From the NCBI GenBank assembly GCA_036867785.1, contig CP145427.1, positions 558,001 through 622,000 on the forward strand: a stretch of DNA of 64,000 nt, given 5' to 3'. Both the position numbers and the translations under genes were made by a program. Source of the stretch: Plasmodiophora brassicae. Taxonomy: Eukaryota > Endomyxa: Phytomyxea > Phytomyxea > Plasmodiophorida. Below the pieces are notes generated by a model. The model did not search any database. It was not told where the DNA came from and saw nothing but the letters and a program-made list of their open reading frames with translations. Shown here one piece after another: positions 1-8,703 of this stretch. Within the stretch, counting starts at the first letter, position 1. Each line of letters starts with the position of its first letter.

Positions 1-3000
1 ACCTGCACGGTAAGAGCCCGATCTTTATGCCTTTGAAACCGCCCATCCTACGTACCCTGAGCCTTACGGCCAAGGACGGAATTAACGATTTCCTCAAGAA
101 ATATAGGAAACACGTCGAGATCGTTAACGAGCGCCGACTGATCTACAAGGAGGATATTCATCCGCCAACGGTGAAGTCATGCATTACCGAGGACGTCCTC
201 AGAGGGATGTCGAAATATCGCCTACGTCAACCCGCCAGCACGATCACGGATGGCGACATCATGAGCTACTTGAGGTCAGTCCAACGCAGGGAGGCTGATG
301 TCGAGAGTTCGACAGACATCAAGGCGCTTCTCACGAAGACAGTGGTCATGAACCTGTCAATCAAGAGTATTGAGGAACGTGTCACGTCTTTCTTCGCCAA
401 GTTCGATGAGCTAATCGACGACTATGGGCTACAAGACACATACGCCAAAGGAACGAAAGGAACCAAGCGCAAGATCAAGGTATTACGCGGAGGTATCCGT
501 CCCACTGACCTTGCGGTTCTAGTCGAACGCGCGATCGAGTTCGGAGGGTGCAGGGACGCTGAGAAGGACGAGCTCAAATTCTTCGACCTCGTCGACCGTC
601 TTGCCAAAGAGCAGGACAAACACTTCCGGCTGCAAGCTGAGAAGAAGAAGTCTCCAGCGCAGACCATGTCCCCACCTGCAGGTAAGAAAGGTAAGGACGT
701 TGTTGCTCCGAATAGGAATGGCGGCAAGCATCCGACAAATCCGATCGGACTGAAGACAGCTCAATCGTCCACATCGCAAACGAAAGACGAATCGAGGGAC
801 ATCCCCGAGCACATCCGAAAACGTTTCGAAGGTAAGGATCCTCCAAAGGCAGGTTGCCTAATCTGCAAGGAGCAGCACTGGGTCCAAGTGTGCCCGAAGG
901 CAACTCAAGGAGAACGCAAAGCTGCCATTGAAAAGTTCCAGAAAGAGCGCAAAGAGAAGGAGGAGAGTAAGGGCAACGCAGACACGGCAAAGCGCATGGG
1001 CCCGCCGTCGCCGTCAACACCGTCCCCTATGAGACTTCGCTTCCAGAACTCGCTCGACCTTCCATTCGAAGCCGATAGTGGTGCGACGAAGACCGTCATT
1101 TCGCAGTCGCAACTGCTACGGATTCAAGCCATCCAGCATGTCCCAGTCAAAGTTTTCGACCATCCAACGGAGGCGAAACTTGCGACGATCGGGGCTACGA
1201 CAACAATTGTCGCCACAGCGATCGTGGACATCACCATTGTCCCACCTTCCCATGGCAAACCTGCACATCTACGCGGGCGGGAAATCAACGTATGTCGCGA
1301 AGACCTATCTGATGATATTGTCCTTTTAGGAGCCCCGGAACTGGACGCGTTGGGTATCAATCCAGCTACACAACTGAAGGAGATGTTAATCGAGGCAAAT
1401 GGTCCTATCATCATCGAAGCGGATCCGACCCCGGAACGTCACGCCCCAGGTGGTCAAGGGATCACGATGAGAGCGGTAAGACACCCGGAGGTAAGTGGAA
1501 CAACTCGCGATCATGAGCCCCAATTGGACACCAATGATCCGGGTGACGACTATGATGTCGAAATCGGAGAACACTCCGATACAGACGTGGACAGGGCAAT
1601 AGACCGGATGATACAACGTGCAACTGACTCCGGTTTCCCTAACGATCAAGTCCCGCGTCTACGCACAACTGTCAATCGACACAAAGACATATGGCGAACG
1701 AAGCTTGGCCGTGATCCACCTGCGAAAGTAAGTCCACTGAAACTACACTTCAAAGCAGATGCTCGTCCTGTTCGTTGCCGAACACGAAGGTATACCCTCG
1801 AACATCAAAAATTCATGGATGATCACGTAGGAACCTTGGCGGAAAACGATTTTGTGTACCGCAATCCGCACAGCAGGTACGCGTCGCCGTGTCTGGTCGT
1901 CGACAAGAAGGACACGGAGGTTCGCGGCCATCGGCTGACCGTCGACATCAATGAAGCCGTCAACAAACAGACCGAACGCATTGCATGGCCGATGCCTCAC
2001 ATCGACATCATCCTGACCTACCTACGTTCCGCGACCATCTTCATGCTGTTCGATGCCTTTAAAGGCTATTGGCAATTTCCGTTGCACCCTGATTCGCAGG
2101 AGGCCTGCTCGTTCATGACGCACATCGCCACGTTTACACCCAGGCGCATCATCCAGGGAATTGCTGATTGCGTGTTTGCGTTCCAGGCGGGAATGCAACA
2201 GGTGTTGGGGAAACTTCTATATATCTGCGCCCTACTCTGGATCGACGATATCCTCGGCTACGTATCTGGATTCGGAGCCTACATGGACACACTCGAATCT
2301 CTTCTCAACGCTTTCGACGAGTTTGGAGTTAAACTCAACCCTGATCGCTGCCAGTTATATCTCACTTCAGTGACATGGTGCGGTCGCGTTATATCCGCTG
2401 ATGGAGTGTCGTTCGATCGCTCGTATCTCAACGCCTTGCACGATCTATCAACTCCTATCACGGCTGCTGATCTCCAACAGTTCCTCTCGGGCCTCAATTG
2501 GGTCCGTTCTGTTATCCCTCAATTCGCGGCACATGTTCATCCGCTACAGGATCTACTTCTGTCCGCTTCTCGTTCTGTCAGCAGTCTGAAGAAATCACAC
2601 CTACGTCGAGTTCGTTTAGCCGACATCGGCTGGACCACTGACCATCTCACCAGTTTCAATTCTCTGAAGCATCGACTATCGGAGGCCATGACGCTGGCGC
2701 ACACCAAGGACGAATGGATCATGTGTCTCTTTCCGGATGCGAGTGACCGTTTCTGGTCTGTTTTCCTGTCGCAGATCCCTCCGGAAGATATTGATCTCCC
2801 GTACGGTGAGCAACACCACGAACCTTTGTCGTTCATCTCGGGGACATTCCGTGGTTCTCAATTGAAGTGGGCGACCATTGAGAAGGAGGCCTACGCCATC
2901 ATTGAAGGCTGCTATCGCCTCAGACACTTCATCTCTATGTCAAAGTTGGCACTTCGAATCTTCACAGACCACCGTAATTTGGTTTTCATTCTGAACCCTG

Positions 3001-4757
3001 CCTCGGTTGCACGAATTAGTCGGACGACCGGCGATCGCTTGGAGCGCTGGCGACTTCAGATTATCGACCTAGATTTTCACATTGAGCACATTGCTGGGGA
3101 GGACAACGTTTGGGCCGACCTCGCCACGCGTTGGGGCGTCGCCCTGCAACCACTGTCCTCATTTTCCCCTCCCTCGTTCCGTTCTATTCGTCATATGGCA
3201 ATTAATCTTGACTTCGACGATTACAAGATGACCGATGAGTTTATCTGGCCGTCTGTCGACGAGATTAGTAACGCTCAGACCGACTACATTCGCCAACACG
3301 ACCTATCTGCCGTTTCTGATATTCTCCAACTCGAAGGGGACATGTCTCTCCACCTTAGCCCGGAATCTGGCTGGCGTACTCCAGACAATCAACTCTGGGT
3401 ACCATCACATGCACTGCAGCTACGCATCGCAGTGATTTCACATATGGGACTGTCTGGTCATCAACTTGCTGCATCGACTATTTCGAGCATCGCGCAACTC
3501 TTCTGGTGGCCTGATCTCGATTCCTTTGTTCGTGCATTTGTGGACAAATGCTTACACTGCCTACGCAACAAAGATTCGATGATCCCCCGACCTTATGGCA
3601 CGGCTATGCATGCGGACAAGCCCAATAAGGTCATCCACTATGACTTTCTGTTCTTATCCAAACCTCGTCCAGGCGATTCTCATCAACTTCGTTATGTTCT
3701 GGTTCTGAAGGACGACGCTACGGCATTCGTCGAGTTAATTCCTTGTCAATTCGCGGATCACAGCGTTGTCGCCGAATCTCTTCTGGATTGGTTCAAACGT
3801 TTCGGCATTGTTTTCCAACATGTCTCTGACCGCGGCACACACTTCAAAAACGCGGTTATCGCCGAGCTTAATAGCCGGTTACACTGCAACCATCATTTCA
3901 CAACTGCCTACACACCTTGGGCGAACGGCACGGTTGAGGTTGTCAACAAGCGGCTTCTCTTTCTGCTGAAGTCCCTCCTCTCCGAGCTAAATCTTCCATT
4001 CCAGGATTGGCCGTATGTCCTTCCGCTGATCAACATGACGGTAAATCACACTGTTCGATCAAGTGTGGGCTACGCGCCTGTCACGATGTTTACGGGTTTG
4101 CCACCCTCGACACCTATCTCGATTATCTTCAGCAAACGCATCGACGCGGTTATCGACGTACCGTTGACCCCTGACCGTCTCAAAGAAATGACGACGGAAC
4201 TTATCGATTCTCTCGAGGACATGCACAAAGCAGTGGCACGTACACGCACCCATCTACGTGATCTCAAGCAACGCGCCCGGCGTCGCCGACGCAATGTTCG
4301 CGAGATCAACTTCACGACGGGCGACTATGTTCTCGTGGCCAACCATGGCAAGCACTCCAAGTCCGAGTACAACTGGACTGGACCTGCCCAGATTATCGAC
4401 ACCATCAACGACTGGGTGTATCGAGTTCGAGATCTCTTGACTGATCGTATCTCAGATGTACACGCCCAGCGCTTAATGTTCTATGCAGATGCGCACTTGA
4501 ATGTCACCTCTTCCCTGAAGCACAACATCGCGCTCACCGGCGTGGCTTACCAAGTCAACGCAGTCGAGGACATTCGAGTCAATTCTACGTCAGGTGACAC
4601 TGAACTACTGATCAACTGGATCGGATTCGATGCCACCGACAATTCATGGGAACCTTACTCGGTCATGGCGGCCGATGTTCCTGATATCGTCAGGGCCTTC
4701 CTCGAACGACAAGCCGAAGGAGACCCCCTCTGCTCACGACTGTTAGCAGATTTCTAA
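1..4757 (+). mobile_element. Ty3/gypsy LTR retrotransposon of the chromovirus type; left end outside the window
   Basis: The first 4.76 kb is the internal part of a Ty3/gypsy element. Parts run in the order usual for the family: Gag-like region, zinc knuckle, protease, reverse transcriptase, RNase H, integrase and a terminal chromodomain. The coding part looks whole. The window opens a few bases before the start codon, so the left LTR lies outside. I could not delimit a right LTR by eye in the sequence after the stop. The intact frame suggests a fairly recent insertion, but without both LTRs an age cannot be estimated. Base use is visibly less GC-rich than in the host genes. Confidence 0.9.
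27..4757 (+). CDS. Gag-Pol polyprotein with C-terminal chromodomain (Ty3/gypsy)
   Basis: One continuous frame of 1,576 residues encodes the polyprotein that copies the element RNA and integrates it. Approximate parts: Gag-like region 1-270, zinc knuckle near 275-290, aspartic protease near 350, reverse transcriptase about 560-800, RNase H about 900-1020, integrase zinc-binding and catalytic parts about 1130-1350, chromodomain about 1513-1564. In chromoviruses the chromodomain steers integration to marked chromatin. Gag and Pol share a single frame here, so the family's usual frameshift between them is not needed. Assignment rests on the order and recognisable cores of the domains. Confidence 0.9.
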   Translation: MPLKPPILRTLSLTAKDGINDFLKKYRKHVEIVNERRLIYKEDIHPPTVKSCITEDVLRGMSKYRLRQPASTITDGDIMSYLRSVQRREADVESSTDIKALLTKTVVMNLSIKSIEERVTSFFAKFDELIDDYGLQDTYAKGTKGTKRKIKVLRGGIRPTDLAVLVERAIEFGGCRDAEKDELKFFDLVDRLAKEQDKHFRLQAEKKKSPAQTMSPPAGKKGKDVVAPNRNGGKHPTNPIGLKTAQSSTSQTKDESRDIPEHIRKRFEGKDPPKAGCLICKEQHWVQVCPKATQGERKAAIEKFQKERKEKEESKGNADTAKRMGPPSPSTPSPMRLRFQNSLDLPFEADSGATKTVISQSQLLRIQAIQHVPVKVFDHPTEAKLATIGATTTIVATAIVDITIVPPSHGKPAHLRGREINVCREDLSDDIVLLGAPELDALGINPATQLKEMLIEANGPIIIEADPTPERHAPGGQGITMRAVRHPEVSGTTRDHEPQLDTNDPGDDYDVEIGEHSDTDVDRAIDRMIQRATDSGFPNDQVPRLRTTVNRHKDIWRTKLGRDPPAKVSPLKLHFKADARPVRCRTRRYTLEHQKFMDDHVGTLAENDFVYRNPHSRYASPCLVVDKKDTEVRGHRLTVDINEAVNKQTERIAWPMPHIDIILTYLRSATIFMLFDAFKGYWQFPLHPDSQEACSFMTHIATFTPRRIIQGIADCVFAFQAGMQQVLGKLLYICALLWIDDILGYVSGFGAYMDTLESLLNAFDEFGVKLNPDRCQLYLTSVTWCGRVISADGVSFDRSYLNALHDLSTPITAADLQQFLSGLNWVRSVIPQFAAHVHPLQDLLLSASRSVSSLKKSHLRRVRLADIGWTTDHLTSFNSLKHRLSEAMTLAHTKDEWIMCLFPDASDRFWSVFLSQIPPEDIDLPYGEQHHEPLSFISGTFRGSQLKWATIEKEAYAIIEGCYRLRHFISMSKLALRIFTDHRNLVFILNPASVARISRTTGDRLERWRLQIIDLDFHIEHIAGEDNVWADLATRWGVALQPLSSFSPPSFRSIRHMAINLDFDDYKMTDEFIWPSVDEISNAQTDYIRQHDLSAVSDILQLEGDMSLHLSPESGWRTPDNQLWVPSHALQLRIAVISHMGLSGHQLAASTISSIAQLFWWPDLDSFVRAFVDKCLHCLRNKDSMIPRPYGTAMHADKPNKVIHYDFLFLSKPRPGDSHQLRYVLVLKDDATAFVELIPCQFADHSVVAESLLDWFKRFGIVFQHVSDRGTHFKNAVIAELNSRLHCNHHFTTAYTPWANGTVEVVNKRLLFLLKSLLSELNLPFQDWPYVLPLINMTVNHTVRSSVGYAPVTMFTGLPPSTPISIIFSKRIDAVIDVPLTPDRLKEMTTELIDSLEDMHKAVARTRTHLRDLKQRARRRRRNVREINFTTGDYVLVANHGKHSKSEYNWTGPAQIIDTINDWVYRVRDLLTDRISDVHAQRLMFYADAHLNVTSSLKHNIALTGVAYQVNAVEDIRVNSTSGDTELLINWIGFDATDNSWEPYSVMAADVPDIVRAFLERQAEGDPLCSRLLADF

Positions 4758-5160
4758 CACGGGGAGTGTTCATCCAGAGTACCAGTACTCAGATGATGCT
4801 GCTCAGATGCTGCTGCCACCCGGTCACATGATCATGACCGTACTCGACCCCGCAGCGGCCCTTGCTGTGACGATCCTGTCCAAATACATCAGTTCGTTAT
4901 ATCACCAGGCGCCGACTCTTGCGACCGACCGCCCCCGTAGTGGGCAGCGGCGGCGTTAGCACACCGTTGCTCGAAGCGTTCATTCATTACGTACAATGGT
5001 CCGGATCCCTCGAATGCAGACGGCATTCTGAATGATGCGCTTGATGTGTACTTCAAAGGCGGTGATGTCACTTTTCCCAAACGTCGCTGAAGGTCACGCA
5101 TCCCCGTTCGCAGTCATTGGCAAGATCCATAAGGGCGTAGGTTCCGACTTGGGAGTCTAA
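4758..5160. other. Downstream flank of the Ty3 element, probable LTR territory
   Basis: No host gene is visible here. A purine-rich stretch directly after the stop is where the polypurine tract and right LTR of a Ty3 element would start, but no partner copy exists in the window to prove an LTR or set its end. Confidence 0.4.
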
Positions 5161-5163
5161 TAA

Positions 5164-5640
5164 ATGACCCGTCGCTGTTTTGACTGGATCGTGCGGTGGG
5201 CCTACAATACACAAGTTATGTTACGACCTATCCGAAGGTCGGTTTGGGACCGACCGGAATTGTTGGCGACTGCCTTCGGCTGTCACCGACCCGTAAAGTA
5301 CTTTTCTAACCCGGCGGATACCACCAATATGTGGAAGGCCAGGCGGAACAGCTTATTAGGTACTACTCGAAAGTACTGCATTCGGACGTTCACCTCTGAC
5401 CAACAGGACGACTGGCCGGACCTGTTTGCCGGTCGCTGAGTTCTCTTACAACGACACTGAACATTGAGCAACCAAGATATGACACCAACTACGTACGGGT
5501 ATCATCCCAAGGTTCTCACAAGTATCGGCATCAGGAGTACTCAGTCAACAGCCAGCTGCAGACGACCGAGCGGAACAGTTACAACGAATTCGTGAGCTTT
5601 TGAAGCGCAATCTCGCCACGTCGATCGAGTATGTAGGTAC
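5164..5640 (+). mobile_element. Fossil piece of a second Ty3/gypsy integrase region
   Basis: Short stretches in this interval read like the integrase catalytic part and following region of a Ty3/gypsy polyprotein (for example SDQQDDWPDL followed by an AEFSYND-like stretch). The piece is broken, with several breaks, and no other parts of the element are evident. It differs from the integrase of the adjacent element, so it is a separate, older insertion. The family call is by eye. Confidence 0.6.
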
Positions 5641-5688
5641 ATGATATGAAGTGTCAAGCGTCCAGCGGTAGCCGTCACAAGTGAAGGC

Positions 5689-5696
5689 TATATATA
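5689..5696 (+). promoter_or_regulatory. TATA-like box before the large helical-protein gene
   Basis: TATATATA lies 60 bp before the first in-frame ATG at 5749. The spacing resembles the TATA box ahead of the gene at 29883, about 72 bp from its ATG. The match is by motif and position only. Confidence 0.4.
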
Positions 5697-5748
5697 GCAG
5701 GTCCGGGTGCGGAGTTGCGGGACGGCGCGCTGCGCTGCGGAGTCGAAC

Positions 5749-8568
5749 ATGCCGTCCCTGGTTGCAGCCTGGTTGTCCATCGCGGATCCGTCCTGTCGAT
5801 CACAGCGCCAGTGCTGGTCGTCCTGGGCGGCATTACGCCATGCGCTGTCCGTCAGCAGCGTCGTCTGCCTGCCCCGGCAGATCTCTTTCATGTCGGCGCT
5901 GACCGACACGCATCCGTCCGCACCACCGGCGGCGCTCGACGACATGTCCGCCTGCATTGACCACCTTCACAGCCGGTTCGGCGATCTGTTTCATCCGGGG
6001 CACACGTCAATTGTCTCGCTTCTATTGTCCCTTGTCGACCTGGCGCCTAATCGTCCTGCCCTGTGCCGTTCTGTTCTGGCCATGTACGATTCCGCCCTGC
6101 GCCCTATGACGGGTCGCAAGGCACATCAGGCGATCGTACGTCATTCTCTGGACGACGTCCTCCTGCCGCTTCGCCATACTGTTCCAGCACTGGCTGACTC
6201 GGTCGATGGGATTCTGCAACGGCATCTGTACCGCCCATCGTGCCCGTCCATGGCCATGCCGTCCAAGATCACGCCTCATGCGCTTGCTTCGATGAGCGCC
6301 CTGCTGTGCGCCTACCTGTCTTGCTCTGAGCGCAGGTCGGATGCGTGCCAGGCGGCGCTATCTGCTGCCGACCTCTGCATCCATCACTGCCAAATCGATG
6401 CACGTACGGCCGTTGCTCAGGTGGCATCCATCTACGCCATCATACATCAGCGACGGCTGTACAATGCCAACGCCGACACCGACCGGACGCTGTGCACCAT
6501 GTTCCAGTCGCACATTGCCGCTCTGGTCGACCTGGACGCATCGCTGGACATCACATCGGCCCTGTCGGCCGTCATTGTCGTCGACGATGCCCGCATGGAC
6601 GTACCGTTATTGGCGCGTGTCGTTCGACGATGCGGCCCCGGCCTGGTCTCGTCCGTGTACACGGCCCATCGGCAGATGTCCGACCTGATCAGCGTCGTCC
6701 TCGACCTGGGCACCACCGCCGACGTTCCTCGGTGCTGTTCCGCCCAGCATATCCCTCCCATGCAGATCGCACCGATCATCACCGAGACCGTCCTTCCGCG
6801 ATTGGCATCGCCGGCGGCCCACCTCGTCCTGGCGTCGTTGCTGCGGTTCGCCCCTGTTGCCACTCTGCCGTCGCTGTACGACCGCCTTGTCAGCGCTGCG
6901 CCCTCCCTACCCATCTACGTTGCTGCACGCGTCACCCGGCACCGGTACCGTCGCGCGCATGTGCTTCCCGATGATCTGATCGGGGGCCCGGATCCCATCC
7001 CTTTCGGCAGCGACCTGCCCGGCTGGTCCCCTAGCTGCCATACGCTTCTGTCGGCTTTACACTGCCTCCTAATGTCGCACTGCTTGTCTCGGTTCGATGA
7101 TTGTCACCGCTTGTCGCCGACCTGCCTCCAGTTGCTGCTGGATGACGGCGACCCGATGCTGTTCACTGCGGATGGCCCTGTCTGGACCATCTGTCTGGAC
7201 GTTCGCTTCTGGCCTCATGTGCTTGCCATGGTCCTGCGGTACGCGGACGACCGCGATCAGGTGTACGCCCTCGCCTGCCGTCTCCTGCCCCTGCTGCCGA
7301 CATCGTCCGTCCTTCTCGACCTGGATCATCTTCGTCGGGTCCTGCCCGATGCGATCATCTCGACAATGCCATCGTCACTATCGTCGTATATCTGCTCGCT
7401 GCCTGCGTCGTACCTGGACACGCCCGCAATGGGTCGTCTCGCCGACTACTGCCTGCAGACCCTGCCCCATGCCGACCCTGTCTGGCGTCATACGGCACCG
7501 TTGACGAGTTGGCCGTTGCGCCGTCTACCTGCCGCTGATCGTCTGCCGTTTGCCCTGGCCAACGACGACCTGATCGAATACCTGCTCGACGACGACCTGT
7601 ACGCTCTTCTGTCAGATGATCGTCGGCGGTCGGAGCAAGTCCTGCGCGCGTTGGTACAACGGCGTTCCCCAGCGCTGGACAAGATGGAGATCGTGCCCGG
7701 CCAGGTCACCGCCTGCTCCTACCTGATGCGGTCGCCACGAATGGCGCTATCTACGGTGCAATCGTGCATCGCGAACAACGGGTTGGACAGTGACGTGTTT
7801 CTCCTATCCCTGGTGCAGTCCCCGTTCCTGTCCGACCTGTTCGACGCGGTCCTGCCCGCGTTGCTGTCTCGCGACATGCCTCAGGTGCATGCCGCCCTAG
7901 TGTCCTCGATCGCTGCCGACCAGTTCGACTCGTGCCTGCAGTATGCGCTGGGCAAGAACGTGCAACGTCCCGTGGCGTTGTCGTTCCTGCGCGCCATTGC
8001 CGAACGGTTGCGTTACCGTTCCGACCTGTGCCCCGTTCTGCATCGCCATCTGCATGCCCTGCTGCTGTCGTTCCACGACCTGCCGCAGTGCATCCCAGTG
8101 CTAACGACGCTAGTCAGCCAGCGTCATTGCATACGCCTGTCGACGCTGGACCTGTCCCTCATCCTGCAACTGTTGCAATCGTACCCGGTGGCGCCGTCCG
8201 CCCGTGACGACGCGCGCCTGCTGCAGGCCATGGCCAGGCATCGTCCGGTCCCACTGGCGCCCATTATCGCCCAGTACACGTCCTGCGTCCTGCAGCGTGG
8301 CATTCGCGATGATCGCTTGCTGACGGACCTGTCGCGTTTGCCGACGGTGTCGCCGGTCCAGATCGGTCTGCTACTGCAGGCCGCCATCCGGGCGTTCGAC
8401 GACGGGAAGACGTGCCCGGATGGTGCCATCGCGTTGGTCAACATCTGCAATCGGGCGCAGATCCAGTCGGTGCACGCCTCCCTGGTCGGCGACCCGGTCG
8501 CCCAGCGACGATTGCACCGCCTGCACCGCCTGTACCTGCGACGCTACAAGTATTATGGCAGAGCCTAG
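5749..8568 (+). CDS. Large all-helical protein of unknown function, about 939 residues
   Basis: An intronless frame of 939 codons starts at ATG 5749; a second in-frame ATG at 5890 is a possible start. The protein is rich in Leu, Ala, Ser, Asp and His and reads as a long series of amphipathic helices with no membrane segment or signal peptide, as in HEAT/ARM-type solenoids. It ends in a basic-aromatic tail (YLRRYKYYGRA). The tail and overall make-up recall nucleolar Urb2/Npa2-type ribosome-biogenesis proteins, but this is a weak impression, not an identification. GC-rich third positions match neighbouring host genes, supporting real coding. It converges on the CCDC146 gene with 135 bp between the stops. 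Confidence 0.75.
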   Translation: MPSLVAAWLSIADPSCRSQRQCWSSWAALRHALSVSSVVCLPRQISFMSALTDTHPSAPPAALDDMSACIDHLHSRFGDLFHPGHTSIVSLLLSLVDLAPNRPALCRSVLAMYDSALRPMTGRKAHQAIVRHSLDDVLLPLRHTVPALADSVDGILQRHLYRPSCPSMAMPSKITPHALASMSALLCAYLSCSERRSDACQAALSAADLCIHHCQIDARTAVAQVASIYAIIHQRRLYNANADTDRTLCTMFQSHIAALVDLDASLDITSALSAVIVVDDARMDVPLLARVVRRCGPGLVSSVYTAHRQMSDLISVVLDLGTTADVPRCCSAQHIPPMQIAPIITETVLPRLASPAAHLVLASLLRFAPVATLPSLYDRLVSAAPSLPIYVAARVTRHRYRRAHVLPDDLIGGPDPIPFGSDLPGWSPSCHTLLSALHCLLMSHCLSRFDDCHRLSPTCLQLLLDDGDPMLFTADGPVWTICLDVRFWPHVLAMVLRYADDRDQVYALACRLLPLLPTSSVLLDLDHLRRVLPDAIISTMPSSLSSYICSLPASYLDTPAMGRLADYCLQTLPHADPVWRHTAPLTSWPLRRLPAADRLPFALANDDLIEYLLDDDLYALLSDDRRRSEQVLRALVQRRSPALDKMEIVPGQVTACSYLMRSPRMALSTVQSCIANNGLDSDVFLLSLVQSPFLSDLFDAVLPALLSRDMPQVHAALVSSIAADQFDSCLQYALGKNVQRPVALSFLRAIAERLRYRSDLCPVLHRHLHALLLSFHDLPQCIPVLTTLVSQRHCIRLSTLDLSLILQLLQSYPVAPSARDDARLLQAMARHRPVPLAPIIAQYTSCVLQRGIRDDRLLTDLSRLPTVSPVQIGLLLQAAIRAFDDGKTCPDGAIALVNICNRAQIQSVHASLVGDPVAQRRLHRLHRLYLRRYKYYGRA

Positions 8569-8703
8569 AATACACGTCGTGTTCGTACACCACGTCGCAC
8601 TCGCCGCCCCGGTGCTCGACGTTGGCCTGTCGTGGCCCCCCGTCAACCGGTTACCGATCGAGCCTGCGCTTTCATATCATGTATGCTGACGGGCAGGCCG
8701 CCA

